In this document: piece after piece, positions 1-10,841 of the stretch
Layout of the letters: each line of letters begins with the position of its first letter
How positions within the stretch are numbered: the stretch's first letter is position 1
Assembly (NCBI GenBank): GCA_964482205.1
Contig: CAYZWI010000009.1
Location: 62,001-126,000 of the forward strand
DNA from: JAZDGX01 sp964482205
Lineage (GTDB): Bacteria; Eisenbacteria; RBG-16-71-46; CAIMUX01; WJJG01
Length of the DNA: 64,000 nucleotides
Direction of reading: 5' to 3'
Translations under genes and position numbers: made by a program
Notes under the pieces: generated by a model
The model's input: only the letters and a program-made list of their open reading frames with translations
The model's database searches: none
What the model was told of the DNA's origin: nothing

Positions 1-90
1 GTGGTGCGCGTGCTGGAGGCGGCCGAGCGTTCGCTGTCGAACAGCGGCCATGTGGAGATCCTCCACGAGCAGGCGGGCGCCCGTCGTTGA
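1..90 (+). CDS. C-terminal fragment of a probable Gfo/Idh/MocA-type oxidoreductase
   Basis: An open frame runs from the window edge to TGA at 88-90 and encodes 29 residues (VVRVLEAAERS...). The pattern 'leu-glu-ala-ala-x-x-ser ... gly-x-val-glu-leu' resembles the last helix and strand of NAD-dependent sugar oxidoreductases of the Gfo/Idh/MocA family. The fragment is too short to be sure of the family, and the start lies outside the window. The stop codon overlaps a candidate promoter for valS. Confidence 0.35.
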   Translation: MVRVLEAAERSLSNSGHVEILHEQAGARR

Positions 91-116
91 CCCGCTCCCC
101 ATCCCTTTGCTAGGCT
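87..116 (+). promoter_or_regulatory. candidate sigma70-like promoter upstream of valS
   Basis: TTGACC (87-92) matches the -35 consensus at five of six positions. An 18-base spacer separates it from TAGGCT (111-116), a weak -10. It overlaps the stop codon of the preceding gene. A GC-rich stretch followed by five T residues (about 141-157) lies between it and valS and could attenuate. The call is tentative. Confidence 0.3.
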
Positions 117-243
117 TCCCGTTTCGCTGACACGCGGGCGCGGGTTTTTCAGCACCTGCTCGGTGTGAGGGCATTCGGGCGCCCGCGCGCCCAGCCGCGA
201 CCCCGGTGCCCGCGATTCCGCCCAGCGATTTCAAGGAGAGACG

Positions 244-2877
244 ATGAAGGAGATGGCCAAGGCCTACGATCCAAGCGCCTTCGAGCGGCGCTGGTACGAG
301 CATTGGGAAAAAGAGGGCCGTTTCCGGCCGGTGCCCCGCCCGGGAAGCGAGCGCTTCGTGATCGTGATTCCGCCTCCCAATGTAACCGGGCTCCTGACCA
401 TCGGCCATGTCCTGAACAACACGATCCAGGATGTGCTCATCCGCTGGGCGCGCATGCGCGGCCTCGAGGCCTTGTGGCTGCCCGGCATGGACCACGCGGG
501 CATCGCCACGCAGAATGTGGTCAAGCAGGCTCTGCGCGCGCGCGGAATCGAGATGCGCGACCTGGGCCGCGAGAAGTTCGTCGCCGAGGTGTGGAAGTGG
601 AAGGAGAACTACGGCGGCAAGATCATCGAGCAGCTGCGCCTGCTCGGCGCTTCCTGCGATTGGAGCCGCGAACGCTTCACGCTGGATGAAGGCCTTTCGC
701 GCGCGGTCGAGGAGGTCTTCAAGCGCCTCTATCGCAAAGGCCTCATCTATCGCGGCGAATACCTCATCAACTGGTGCATCGGCTGCCAGACCGCGGTGGC
801 GGACGAGGAGGTCGAGCACCAGGATGTCGACACGCACTTCTGGCACGTCAAGTACCCGGTGAAGGGATCGGAGCAGGGCATCGTGGTCGCCACCACGCGG
901 CCCGAGACGATGCTCGGCGACACCGCGGTCGCGATCCATCCGGGAGATCCGCGTTACGCCGCGATCAAGGACCGCACCCTGATTCTTCCTCTGGCGGGGC
1001 GCGAGATCCCGATCATCGAGGACGAGTATGTCGATCCCGAATTCGGAACGGGCGCGCTCAAGATCACGCCCGGGCACGACCCCAACGACTTCGAGATCGG
1101 CAAGCGCCACGGGCTGCCGGTCATCTCGGTGATCGGGCTCGACGGGAAGATGAACGAGAACGCGGGCGCCTTCGCGGGCATGGAACGCTTCGCCGCGCGG
1201 CAGGCGGTCGTCGAGGCGTTGAAGAAGGAAGGCCTGCTCGTCAAGACCGAGCCCTTCCGGCACGCCGTCGGGCACTGCTACCGCTGCAAGACGATGATCG
1301 AGCCGACGATCAGCCGGCAATGGTTCGTGCGCATGCAGCCGCTGGCCGAGCCCGCCATCGCGGCGGCCAGGAGCGGCGATCTGCGCTTCCTTCCGCATCG
1401 CTGGGAGAAGACCTATCTGCATTGGCTGGAGAATGTGCGCGACTGGTGCATCAGCCGCCAGCTGTGGTGGGGGCATCGAATCCCCGTCTGGTATTGCGAG
1501 CGTTGCGGGCGGACGGTGCTCACCGGAGAGCACGAGCAGGCCTGCCCGCAGTGTGGCGCGCAGAACTGGCGCCAGGACGAGGATGTCCTCGACACCTGGT
1601 TCTCGTCGTGGCTGTGGCCCTTCAGCACGCTCGGCTGGCCGGACGAGACCGACGACCTCGCGCGCTATTACCCGGCGACGGTGCTCGTCACGGCGCCCGA
1701 CATCATCTTCTTCTGGGTGGCGCGCATGGTGATGGCCGGCTACGAATTCCTCGGCAAGTGCCCCTTCCGCGATGTCTATCTGCACGGCGTCGTGCGCGAC
1801 GAGCAGGGGCGCAAGATGTCGAAGAGCCTCGGCAACTCGCCCGATCCCATCGATCTCATCAACGAGTTCGGCGCCGACGCCTTGCGCTTCACCATGCTCA
1901 TGCTGACGCCCACCGGCAACGACATCCTGTTCGGGAAGAAGAAAGTCGAAGTCGGACGCGACTTCGCGAACAAGCTCTGGAACGCGGGGCGCTTCATCCT
2001 CTTCAATCTGCGCGACGGCGAAGTCGAGCCGGGCTTGCCCGAAGCGCTGGCGCCCGAGGACCGCTGGATCCTGAGCCGCTTGAACCAGGTGATCGTCGAC
2101 GCCGACCGCTGGCTGGGCGAGTACCGCTTCACCGATGTCGCCCACCTGCTCTACGACTTCACCTGGAAGGAATTCTGCGCCTGGTATCTCGAGATCGCGA
2201 AGGTGCGCATCCAGAAGGGCGCGCCCGAGGAGGCCGACCGCGCCCGGCGCGTGCTGATCTGGACCTATCGCCGGATCCTCGCCCTACTGCATCCCCTGAT
2301 GCCCTTCATCACGGAGGAAATCCACGCGCATCTGCCCGCGTCGCAGAGCGAACTGATCCTCGGGCCGTGGCCCGAGAGCGACGCCGCCCGCACCGACCGG
2401 CAGGCGGAAGCGGAGCTCGCCTTCTTCCAGGAAATCGTGACCGCCGTGCGCAATCTGCGCAGCGAGATGAATGTGCCCCCCGCGCGCTTCGTGCCGGTGG
2501 GGATGCGCGTCACGGAAGAGGCGGCCGCCGTGCTGCGCCGGCTCGAGATGCCGCTCAAGGCACTCGCGCGTGTCGAGGAGCTGACGATGGCGCCCGACTA
2601 CGCGAAGCCGCGCCATGCCGTCTCCGCGGTCGCCGGTCCGGCCGAGGTCTTCGTCCTGCTGGAGGGCGTCATCGATCTCGAGGGCGAGCGCCAGCGCCTG
2701 ATGAAGGAGCTGGCGAGGCTGCAGGGCGTGCAGGAGAGCTCGCGCCGCAAGCTCGCGAATCTGGACTTCCTCGAGCGCGCCAAGCCCGAGGTGGTCGAGG
2801 CGGAACGGGCCAAGCTGGCGCAGATGGAGCAAACCCGCGCCAAGGTCGAGACGGCTCTGCACGCGCTGGAAGATTGA
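244..2877 (+). CDS. valS: valyl-tRNA synthetase
   Basis: This cytoplasmic class I aminoacyl-tRNA synthetase charges tRNA-Val with valine and edits misactivated threonine. The 877-residue length is normal. The ATP-binding signature PPPNVTG occurs at residues 43-49, but the following HIGH motif reads T52-I-G-H55, with threonine in the usual first-histidine place. KMSKS is at 524-528. Cysteine pairs near residues 345 and 420-435 could bind zinc. The last 65 residues form the tRNA-binding coiled coil typical of ValRS. The start ATG follows AAGGAGAG with good spacing; an in-frame ATG at 253 is possible but less well placed. Confidence 0.97.
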   Translation: MKEMAKAYDPSAFERRWYEHWEKEGRFRPVPRPGSERFVIVIPPPNVTGLLTIGHVLNNTIQDVLIRWARMRGLEALWLPGMDHAGIATQNVVKQALRARGIEMRDLGREKFVAEVWKWKENYGGKIIEQLRLLGASCDWSRERFTLDEGLSRAVEEVFKRLYRKGLIYRGEYLINWCIGCQTAVADEEVEHQDVDTHFWHVKYPVKGSEQGIVVATTRPETMLGDTAVAIHPGDPRYAAIKDRTLILPLAGREIPIIEDEYVDPEFGTGALKITPGHDPNDFEIGKRHGLPVISVIGLDGKMNENAGAFAGMERFAARQAVVEALKKEGLLVKTEPFRHAVGHCYRCKTMIEPTISRQWFVRMQPLAEPAIAAARSGDLRFLPHRWEKTYLHWLENVRDWCISRQLWWGHRIPVWYCERCGRTVLTGEHEQACPQCGAQNWRQDEDVLDTWFSSWLWPFSTLGWPDETDDLARYYPATVLVTAPDIIFFWVARMVMAGYEFLGKCPFRDVYLHGVVRDEQGRKMSKSLGNSPDPIDLINEFGADALRFTMLMLTPTGNDILFGKKKVEVGRDFANKLWNAGRFILFNLRDGEVEPGLPEALAPEDRWILSRLNQVIVDADRWLGEYRFTDVAHLLYDFTWKEFCAWYLEIAKVRIQKGAPEEADRARRVLIWTYRRILALLHPLMPFITEEIHAHLPASQSELILGPWPESDAARTDRQAEAELAFFQEIVTAVRNLRSEMNVPPARFVPVGMRVTEEAAAVLRRLEMPLKALARVEELTMAPDYAKPRHAVSAVAGPAEVFVLLEGVIDLEGERQRLMKELARLQGVQESSRRKLANLDFLERAKPEVVEAERAKLAQMEQTRAKVETALHALED

Positions 2878-3214
2878 GTCCGGCGCCTCGAGCGGGCCCA
2901 GGGGCAGGCCCGGGCCCGGCGGCGCGCGCCCCAAGCGAACATGCGGCGCAGCCCGACGGATGCGGCGCCCTTCTTCTGATGCGCGCTCGCGAGTCGCTGC
3001 GGAAACCGGGAAGAGCGGACGCCTGCTGGATCGGGCGGCGAAGCGAATGTTCGGCTCGGCCTGCGGCGGTGAGGCCCGTCCTGGTCCACGCCTCGGCTTC
3101 TTTGCAGGCGAAGCGAAATCTCGTCCGGCGATGGAAGAGAGCGCCCCGATCGGGAGTATTCCATTTGTGTCCGTTTCGATCCTGGGGAATCTCTCAGAGT
3201 AGAGGAGGCATTCC
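2878..3214. other. intergenic region valS to DUF4139 gene
   Basis: This is a 337-base gap without a credible gene. Just after valS there is a small GGGCC/GGCCC hairpin (2894-2911) that could help end transcription. A strong AGGAGG ribosome site (3202-3207) precedes the next gene. No convincing -35/-10 pair was found. Confidence 0.5.
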
Positions 3215-4657
3215 ATGAGCTTGACGCTGCGATCGTATTTCCATGCCCGCCCGCGGTCGAGAATGATGCGCGCGGTTCTCGCGGGGCTCTTTCTCGCCGC
3301 GCCGGCTCTGGTCGTGATGGCGCCGCCGGCCGGCGCCCAGGAGGGATCCATGGAGCGCAGGGCCGTCTCGCTGACCGTCTACAATCGCGATCTCGCGCTG
3401 GTGCGCGATGTGCGCGCCATCGAGGTTCCCCGGGCGGAGGATGAGTGGGTGCTCTTCCGCGATGTGCCCGCCTACATCGATCCCACTTCGGTGCACCTGC
3501 GCGCGGTGGACGGCAGCGACCTCGAGGTGCTGGAGCAGAACTTCCGCTACGACCTCGTCGGTCCCGACCGGATTCTCGAACGCTATCTCGATCTGCCCAT
3601 CGAGGCGATCGTGGAGGGAGGCCGCCTCTATCAGGGGCGCCTGCTGGCAGCGCGCGAAGGTTCGCTCGTCCTGCAGACCCGCTCGCCCGAGGAAGGCATC
3701 ACGATCCTCTCGCGCGACAAGGTGACCGACATCCACTTCCCCGAGCTTCCCGAGGGGCTGATCACGCGCCCGACGCTCGCCTGGCTGCTCGACGCCCGCC
3801 AGGCGGGGCCGCGCGACGTCGAAGTGAGCTACCTCACGACCGGGATGAACTGGCATGCCGAGTATGTCGCCGTGATCGACGCGAAGGAGACCGGCATGAA
3901 TCTCGCGGGCTGGGTGAGCGTGCAGAACGCCTGCGGGGCGAGCTTCGAGAGCGCCGACCTCCAGCTGGTCGCGGGCGACGTGCGCCGCGTGCGTCCCAGC
4001 CCGATCTTGGCCAAAGGAGCGCGCGCGGAAGTGATGGACCTGGCGCAGGCGCCCTCCTTCGACGAAGAGGCGTTCTTCGAATACCATCTTTACACGCTCG
4101 GGCGATCGACGACGCTCCTCGATCGCGAGACCAAGCAGCTCTCGCTCTTCGCTCCCGCCGACGCGCGCGTGACGAAGCGCTACGAGGCCAATCCGCGCCG
4201 CGAGGGGCAGAAGGTGCGGGTCGTGCTGGAGACGGTGAACAGCCGCGAGAACGGGCTCGGCATGCCGCTGCCCGAGGGCACGGTGCGCGCGTACAAGCGC
4301 GACGATCGCGAGCGGCTGCAATTCATCGGCGAGGATCGGATCACGCACACGCCGCGCGACGAGAAGGTGCGCGTCTTCGTCGGCTTTGCGTTCGATGTCG
4401 TCGTGGAGCGCACCGAGCTGGCCACCCGCCGGCTCGGCTCGGACGCGTACGAGACGGATGTGAAGATCGAAGTGCGCAATCGCAAAGAGCGCGAGCCGGT
4501 GAGCGTGATCGTGCAGGAAGATCTCTACGGGTTCTGGGAAATCCGCGACGCCGGCCGCCCGTTCGAGAAGAAGTCCGCCACGCAGGTGGAATTCACCGTG
4601 CCGGTGGAAGCGGGATCGGTCGAGACGATCACCTTCACCACGCGCTACACCCAATAG
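3215..4657 (+). CDS. secreted DUF4139 domain-containing protein
   Basis: The 480-residue protein has an N-terminal signal peptide (hydrophobic stretch about 18-35) with an AGA|Q cleavage site expected after residue 41. The rest reads as a DUF4139-type protein: a 'VTVYN.DLALVRD' start, a central 'TTGMNW.A.Y.A' segment near residues 210-220, and beta-rich repeats to the C-terminus. The function is not established; relatives are exported, beta-rich, mucoidy-associated or envelope proteins. AGGAGG seven bases upstream supports this start. It appears to be a single-gene unit, since a hairpin follows it before uvrB. Gln is the predicted first mature residue, as in several other exported proteins here. 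Confidence 0.85.
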   Translation: MSLTLRSYFHARPRSRMMRAVLAGLFLAAPALVVMAPPAGAQEGSMERRAVSLTVYNRDLALVRDVRAIEVPRAEDEWVLFRDVPAYIDPTSVHLRAVDGSDLEVLEQNFRYDLVGPDRILERYLDLPIEAIVEGGRLYQGRLLAAREGSLVLQTRSPEEGITILSRDKVTDIHFPELPEGLITRPTLAWLLDARQAGPRDVEVSYLTTGMNWHAEYVAVIDAKETGMNLAGWVSVQNACGASFESADLQLVAGDVRRVRPSPILAKGARAEVMDLAQAPSFDEEAFFEYHLYTLGRSTTLLDRETKQLSLFAPADARVTKRYEANPRREGQKVRVVLETVNSRENGLGMPLPEGTVRAYKRDDRERLQFIGEDRITHTPRDEKVRVFVGFAFDVVVERTELATRRLGSDAYETDVKIEVRNRKEREPVSVIVQEDLYGFWEIRDAGRPFEKKSATQVEFTVPVEAGSVETITFTTRYTQ

Positions 4658-4709
4658 GCTGGGCGACAGGCCCGGCGGCGCCCGAGCGGCCGCCCGGTGA
4701 CGCCGGCTT

Positions 4710-4726
4710 GCGGCGCCCGGCGCCGC
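4710..4726 (+). terminator. hairpin between DUF4139 gene and uvrB
   Basis: GCGGCGC (4710-4716) and GCGCCGC (4720-4726) form a perfect 7-bp stem with a CCG loop, about 50 bases after the stop codon. There is no T tract, so it is either a weak terminator or an mRNA-end hairpin. Confidence 0.4.
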
Positions 4727-4763
4727 GACGTCGTCCCCTGTGGCCCGTACAAGCAGGAAGAAC

Positions 4764-6875
<2,112 letters not shown>

Positions 6876-6929
6876 AGGGAGACGGGCCGCGCAAGGAACA
6901 TCCGGCCGGGGACGCAGGAGGAGTGAGCG

Positions 6930-7910
6930 GTGAAAGGCGTGCGCCGGAAACGGCCGTCCAAACCAACGGGAACGATTTGCAGGCGCGGTCGCGCCGGCGA
7001 GAGTCGCACGCAGGGCGCGAAGAGCGCGGCGAGGAATTCCACCGCCGAGGCGATCGTCCGGCTCGCGATCGAAGAGGATCTCGGGCGCGGCGACGCGACG
7101 GTGGCCGCCCTCGGGCTCGGCTCGCGCATGGCGACGGGCGCGATCGTCGCAAAGCAGGAGGGCGTCCTCTCGGGCACGCGCGCCGCGCGAGCGGTCTTTG
7201 CGCGCGTCGACCCAGCGCTTCGCTGGGAGCCGCTCCTGGAAGATGGGGCGAAGCTGACTCCGGGCGCGGTCATCGCCCGCGTGCACGGCCGCTGGGGGTC
7301 GATTGTCTCCGGCGAGCGCACCGCGCTCAATTTCCTGCAGCGCCTCTCCGGCATCGCGACGAAGACCGCCCGCTTCGTCGAGCTCGTCTCGGATACGGGG
7401 GTCGCGATTCTGGACACGCGCAAGACGACTCCCGGCCTGCGCGTGTTCGAGAAGGAAGCGGTGCGTCACGGCGGCGGGCGCAACCATCGCTTCGCGCTCG
7501 ACGACGCGATTCTCGTCAAGGACAACCACCTTCTCGCGGCGGGCGGAGTGGACCGCGCGCTCGACCGCGTGCTCGCCGCCAAAGAGGCGCAGAAGCTGCC
7601 GGTGATCGTCGAGATCGCGGCGCTGCGCGATCTTTCCCGCGCGCTTCGTCCGGGCGTGACGCGCATCCTGCTCGACAACATGCGTCCCGCGCAGGCGCGC
7701 AGCGCGGCCCGCCGCATCCACGCCTACAACGAGGCGCATGGCGCGTCGATCGAGATCGAAGCCTCGGGAGGAATCACGCTCGCGAATGCGGCCGCGTACG
7801 CGCTTACCGGCGTCGATTGCCTTTCCATCGGCGGGCTCACGCATTCGGCTCCGGCCCTCGACTTGAGCCTCGATCTTCTCCCCGGCGAAGGCGCGAGCGC
7901 GGGACGATGA
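6930..7910 (+). CDS. nadC: nicotinate-nucleotide pyrophosphorylase (quinolinate phosphoribosyltransferase)
   Basis: NadC converts quinolinate and PRPP to nicotinate mononucleotide in de novo NAD synthesis. The family pattern is clear: ERTALNFLQRLSGIAT near residue 129, T163-R164-K165-T before PGLR, GGGRNHR, and KDNH. GTG 6930 is chosen because AGGAGGAG lies eight bases upstream. It gives 326 residues, about 40 more than usual, as a basic, low-complexity N-terminal extension. The stop codon overlaps the birA start (ATGA), so the two genes are probably translationally coupled; both serve cofactor metabolism. Confidence 0.95.
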   Translation: MKGVRRKRPSKPTGTICRRGRAGESRTQGAKSAARNSTAEAIVRLAIEEDLGRGDATVAALGLGSRMATGAIVAKQEGVLSGTRAARAVFARVDPALRWEPLLEDGAKLTPGAVIARVHGRWGSIVSGERTALNFLQRLSGIATKTARFVELVSDTGVAILDTRKTTPGLRVFEKEAVRHGGGRNHRFALDDAILVKDNHLLAAGGVDRALDRVLAAKEAQKLPVIVEIAALRDLSRALRPGVTRILLDNMRPAQARSAARRIHAYNEAHGASIEIEASGGITLANAAAYALTGVDCLSIGGLTHSAPALDLSLDLLPGEGASAGR

Positions 7911-8773
7911 GCGAATCGTCGCGCGCGCAAGGAGCAGGGGCCCGATCCCCAAACCGGCGTGCCGGCTGCGCCGAACCGCTGAGCCAGGAAGCGCTCGCGC
8001 GCCTGTGCCGCGGTTCGCGCCTCGTGACGCGCGCGCTCTGGATCGACGAGACCGATTCGACCCAGGAGGAGCTGCGCCGCCATGGGACCGGCGAAGCGGC
8101 GCAGGCCGGCTTGCTCATCGCCGCCGGCGCGCAAACGGCGGGCCGGGGACGGCTCGGACGCTCATGGTTTTCGCCGCGGGGACAAGGTCTCTGGTTCAGC
8201 CTGCTCCTCGTTCCGCCGCGCGAGCGGCGCGAGTGGCCCTTCGTCACGCAAATCGCCGCGCTCGCCCTGCGTCGCGCGTTGATGGATGCCGCCGCGCTTT
8301 CCACCGAGATCAAGTGGCCGAACGATCTGTTGTGCGAGGGAAGGAAGCTCGCGGGCATTCTGGCGGAAACGGTTTCCTCCGGACCGATGGCGCTGGGAGT
8401 GGGCGTGAATCTTGGCCAGAAGCGCGAGGATTTTCCCGCTGAGCTGAGAGAGAGAGCCTCGTCGGTTCTCGTGGAGACGGGCTGCACGGTCGGGCCTGCG
8501 CGCCTGCTGCAGGCATTTCTCGCGCGATTCGAAGCGGATCTCGAGCGATTCGAGATAAAGGGCGCGCCCGCGTTTCGCGAGGAGTTGCAGGCCGCGTCGG
8601 CGCTCTTCGGCCGATGGATCCGGATGAGCGACGGCCGCGCGGGGCGCGCGCGCGATGTGAGCGCATCGGGGACGCTGGAGCTGGAGGGAGCCGCAGGCGA
8701 ACCCATCGAGATCGCTTCCGGCGAGATCGTCGAGATCGATCCACCGCTGGGGGAGCGCAATCGGGAATTTTGA
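7907..8773 (+). CDS. birA: biotin--[acetyl-CoA-carboxylase] ligase
   Basis: This enzyme attaches biotin to the carrier lysine of AccB, which is encoded at 41.5 kb in this window. The 288-residue protein starts at an ATG overlapping the nadC stop. It has the biotinyl-AMP loop GRGRLGR (79-85) and K136-WPND. The GVGVN segment and a small SH3-like C-terminal domain follow. There is no room for the winged-helix repressor domain of E. coli BirA, so this is a monofunctional ligase and not expected to be a transcriptional repressor. The first 30 residues are unconserved-looking. Confidence 0.94.
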   Translation: MSESSRAQGAGARSPNRRAGCAEPLSQEALARLCRGSRLVTRALWIDETDSTQEELRRHGTGEAAQAGLLIAAGAQTAGRGRLGRSWFSPRGQGLWFSLLLVPPRERREWPFVTQIAALALRRALMDAAALSTEIKWPNDLLCEGRKLAGILAETVSSGPMALGVGVNLGQKREDFPAELRERASSVLVETGCTVGPARLLQAFLARFEADLERFEIKGAPAFREELQAASALFGRWIRMSDGRAGRARDVSASGTLELEGAAGEPIEIASGEIVEIDPPLGERNREF

Positions 8774-8878
8774 GTCCCTCGAAACGGGAATCTCGAGGCG
8801 AATCTTGAAGCGCCAATCCTGGAAACGCGATTCTTCAAGCACGCGGACGGCATCGGGAAGGAGCGCAAGGGAGTCACG

Positions 8879-9856
8879 ATGGCACTGTGGAAACGGGTCG
8901 CCGAGCGGATCACGAAAACCCGCGCAGTTCTCGCAGGCGGGCTGCAACAGGTCTTTCAACAGCATCCTCAGTTGGACGATTCCTTCTTCGAGGAACTGGA
9001 AAATGTGCTGATCGCTTCGGACGCGGGGCCGGAGACGGCGGCCGCGCTCACCGAGCGGCTGCGCGAGCGGGCGCGGCGCGCGGGGGCGAAGGATGCGAAC
9101 GACGGGCGGCGCCTCTTCCAGGAAATCGTCGTCGAAGCGCTGCGTCACGGGTTGGCGGAGGAGGAACCCTTCGCTGAGCCATCGATGCGCGAACCGGCGC
9201 ACGAGAGCTCCCGTCCGGAGACGAAAGGCCTGGAGGTCGTGCTCGTCGTCGGAGTGAACGGGACGGGCAAGACCACCTCCATCGGAAAGCTCGCCTGGCG
9301 ATACCGGCAAGCGGGCAAGCGCGTGATCGTGGTCGCCTCGGACACCTTCCGCGCCGCCGCTCTCGAGCAACTGGGCATCTGGGCCGAACGGGCGGGAGCG
9401 GAGCTCATTCGCAGCCAGCACGGGGCCGATCCCGCGGCGGTCGCCTACGACGGCGTGCAGGCGGCCCGCGCGCGCGGCGTGGATGTCGTTCTCGTCGACA
9501 CGGCCGGCCGTCTGCAGACCAACGCGAATCTCATGGCCGAGCTGACGAAGATCCATCGCGTGCTCGGCAAGGCCGAGCCGGGCGCGCCGCACGATGTGCT
9601 CCTCGTCCTCGACGCGACGACGGGCCAGAATGCGCTCTCGCAGGCGGCCCTCTTTTCGAAGGCGGTGCAGGTGACGGGCATCGTGCTCGCCAAGCTCGAC
9701 GGCAGCGCGCGGGGGGGAGTGATTCTCGGGATCGCCGACCGCCTGGGAATTCCGGTGCGCTATGTCGGCCTGGGAGAAACGATCGAGGACCTGGCCGACT
9801 TCCGCCCCGACGAATTCGCGCGCGCATTGATCGAGCCGATCGAATCGCAGAAGTAG
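8879..9856 (+). CDS. ftsY: signal recognition particle receptor FtsY
   Basis: FtsY is the membrane-associated GTPase that receives SRP-ribosome complexes for co-translational insertion of membrane proteins. The 325-residue protein has a short N-domain (about 1-110) and then the G-domain. The P-loop GVNGTGKTTS is at 125-134, DTFRAAA follows, then DTAGR, and the LAKLDGSARGG guanine-recognition and closing loop. It lacks the long acidic N-terminal A-domain of E. coli FtsY, as in many other phyla. The 105 bases between birA and ftsY hold no gene. Confidence 0.96.
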   Translation: MALWKRVAERITKTRAVLAGGLQQVFQQHPQLDDSFFEELENVLIASDAGPETAAALTERLRERARRAGAKDANDGRRLFQEIVVEALRHGLAEEEPFAEPSMREPAHESSRPETKGLEVVLVVGVNGTGKTTSIGKLAWRYRQAGKRVIVVASDTFRAAALEQLGIWAERAGAELIRSQHGADPAAVAYDGVQAARARGVDVVLVDTAGRLQTNANLMAELTKIHRVLGKAEPGAPHDVLLVLDATTGQNALSQAALFSKAVQVTGIVLAKLDGSARGGVILGIADRLGIPVRYVGLGETIEDLADFRPDEFARALIEPIESQK

Positions 9857-10019
9857 GACGGGCGCGCTTGCAGACTCCGCGTTCGCCCTCCGCATTCGGC
9901 GTGGCCGTGGCGCACGCGCGCGACATCGCCGCCGGTGCTGGAATTGCTCTTGCTACCCATGACCTCGAGACGGCTGCCTTCGCCGGGCCGGCTTCCAGCC
10001 GTCGGAAAGGAGGTCAGGC

Positions 10020-10709
10020 GTGGCCGGTTCCCCTGGAATCTGGTACTTCCTCGAGACGCCCGCCGCCGGAAGCCGTCTGGCGCCGGTGGCGCTCTTCCAT
10101 CAGGGCGTGCGCTCGTTCACCGATCTCGAGCTCATCGCCATCGTCCTCGACGACGGCCAGCCGCAGGAGGAGCGCCTGCGGCGGGCGGGCGACCTGCTCG
10201 ACGGAGGCTCGGCGGCGCTGCTGCGACGCGCCAGCGCGCGCAAGCTGCGCGCGGTCGTCGGGGATTCGGGGGGAGCGCGGCTGCTCGCCTCCCTCGAGCT
10301 GGGCCGCCGCGCCATCCAGGGCGACGCCACGAAGGCGATTGCCTGCCCGCGCCATGTGCAGGAATACGCGCGCGTTTACGCGGCCGCGCAGAAGGAGCAC
10401 TTCCTGGCCGTGCATCTCAACACGCGCCATGTCCCCACTTCGCTGGAAGTGGTGAGCATCGGCACGCTGTCGACGAGCCTCGTTCATCCGCGCGAGGTCT
10501 TTCGTTCGGCGATCTCCAGCGGGACGGCGAGCCTGATTCTCGTCCACAACCATCCCTCCGGCGATCCGACCCCCAGCCCCGACGACATCGAGATCACGAC
10601 GCGGCTGTTGAAGGTGGGGGAGCTCGTGGGCATCGAGATCCTCGATCATGTGATCCTTGCCGGCGAGCGCTACTTCTCGTTTCGCGAAGAGAGCCTGCTC
10701 GGTTCGTGA
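10020..10709 (+). CDS. radC: RadC family JAB/MPN metalloprotein
   Basis: The 229-residue protein is of the RadC (UPF0758) family, whose cellular role is uncertain despite the DNA-repair name. An N-terminal helix-hairpin-helix-like region precedes the MPN+ domain. The metal site reads H176-N-H178-x7-S186-x2-D189, the intact JAMM motif. GTG 10020 follows AAAGGAGG by seven bases. It stands alone between ftsY and the amidotransferase gene, 163 bases after ftsY. Confidence 0.93.
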   Translation: MAGSPGIWYFLETPAAGSRLAPVALFHQGVRSFTDLELIAIVLDDGQPQEERLRRAGDLLDGGSAALLRRASARKLRAVVGDSGGARLLASLELGRRAIQGDATKAIACPRHVQEYARVYAAAQKEHFLAVHLNTRHVPTSLEVVSIGTLSTSLVHPREVFRSAISSGTASLILVHNHPSGDPTPSPDDIEITTRLLKVGELVGIEILDHVILAGERYFSFREESLLGS

Positions 10710-10758
10710 TGCCCGTCCGTTTGCCGCCCGCGCACATGTCTGCGCGGCGCGGCGGCCA

Positions 10759-10767
10759 TGATATACT
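10759..10767 (+). promoter_or_regulatory. extended -10 promoter element before the amidotransferase gene
   Basis: TGATATACT matches the extended -10 pattern TGnTATAAT at all but one position. No good -35 is seen, which is usual for extended -10 promoters. It overlaps an ATG at 10758 that would otherwise look like the start of the next gene; the element argues for the downstream TTG start. Confidence 0.4.
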
Positions 10768-10841
10768 TGAAGTTCGTCCGTTCGGGGGAACGGCGGGCGC
10801 AACGCGCAACTGGCCATCGCATCCTGGAAGCGGAGGGAACC

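Noticed and set aside
4740..4763. upstream GTG start for uvrB
   Set aside because: No ribosome site; the next ATG gives the usual UvrB N-terminus.
10758..10841. upstream ATG start for the amidotransferase gene
   Set aside because: The ATG is part of an extended -10 element and lacks a ribosome site; TTG 10842 has GGAGGG.
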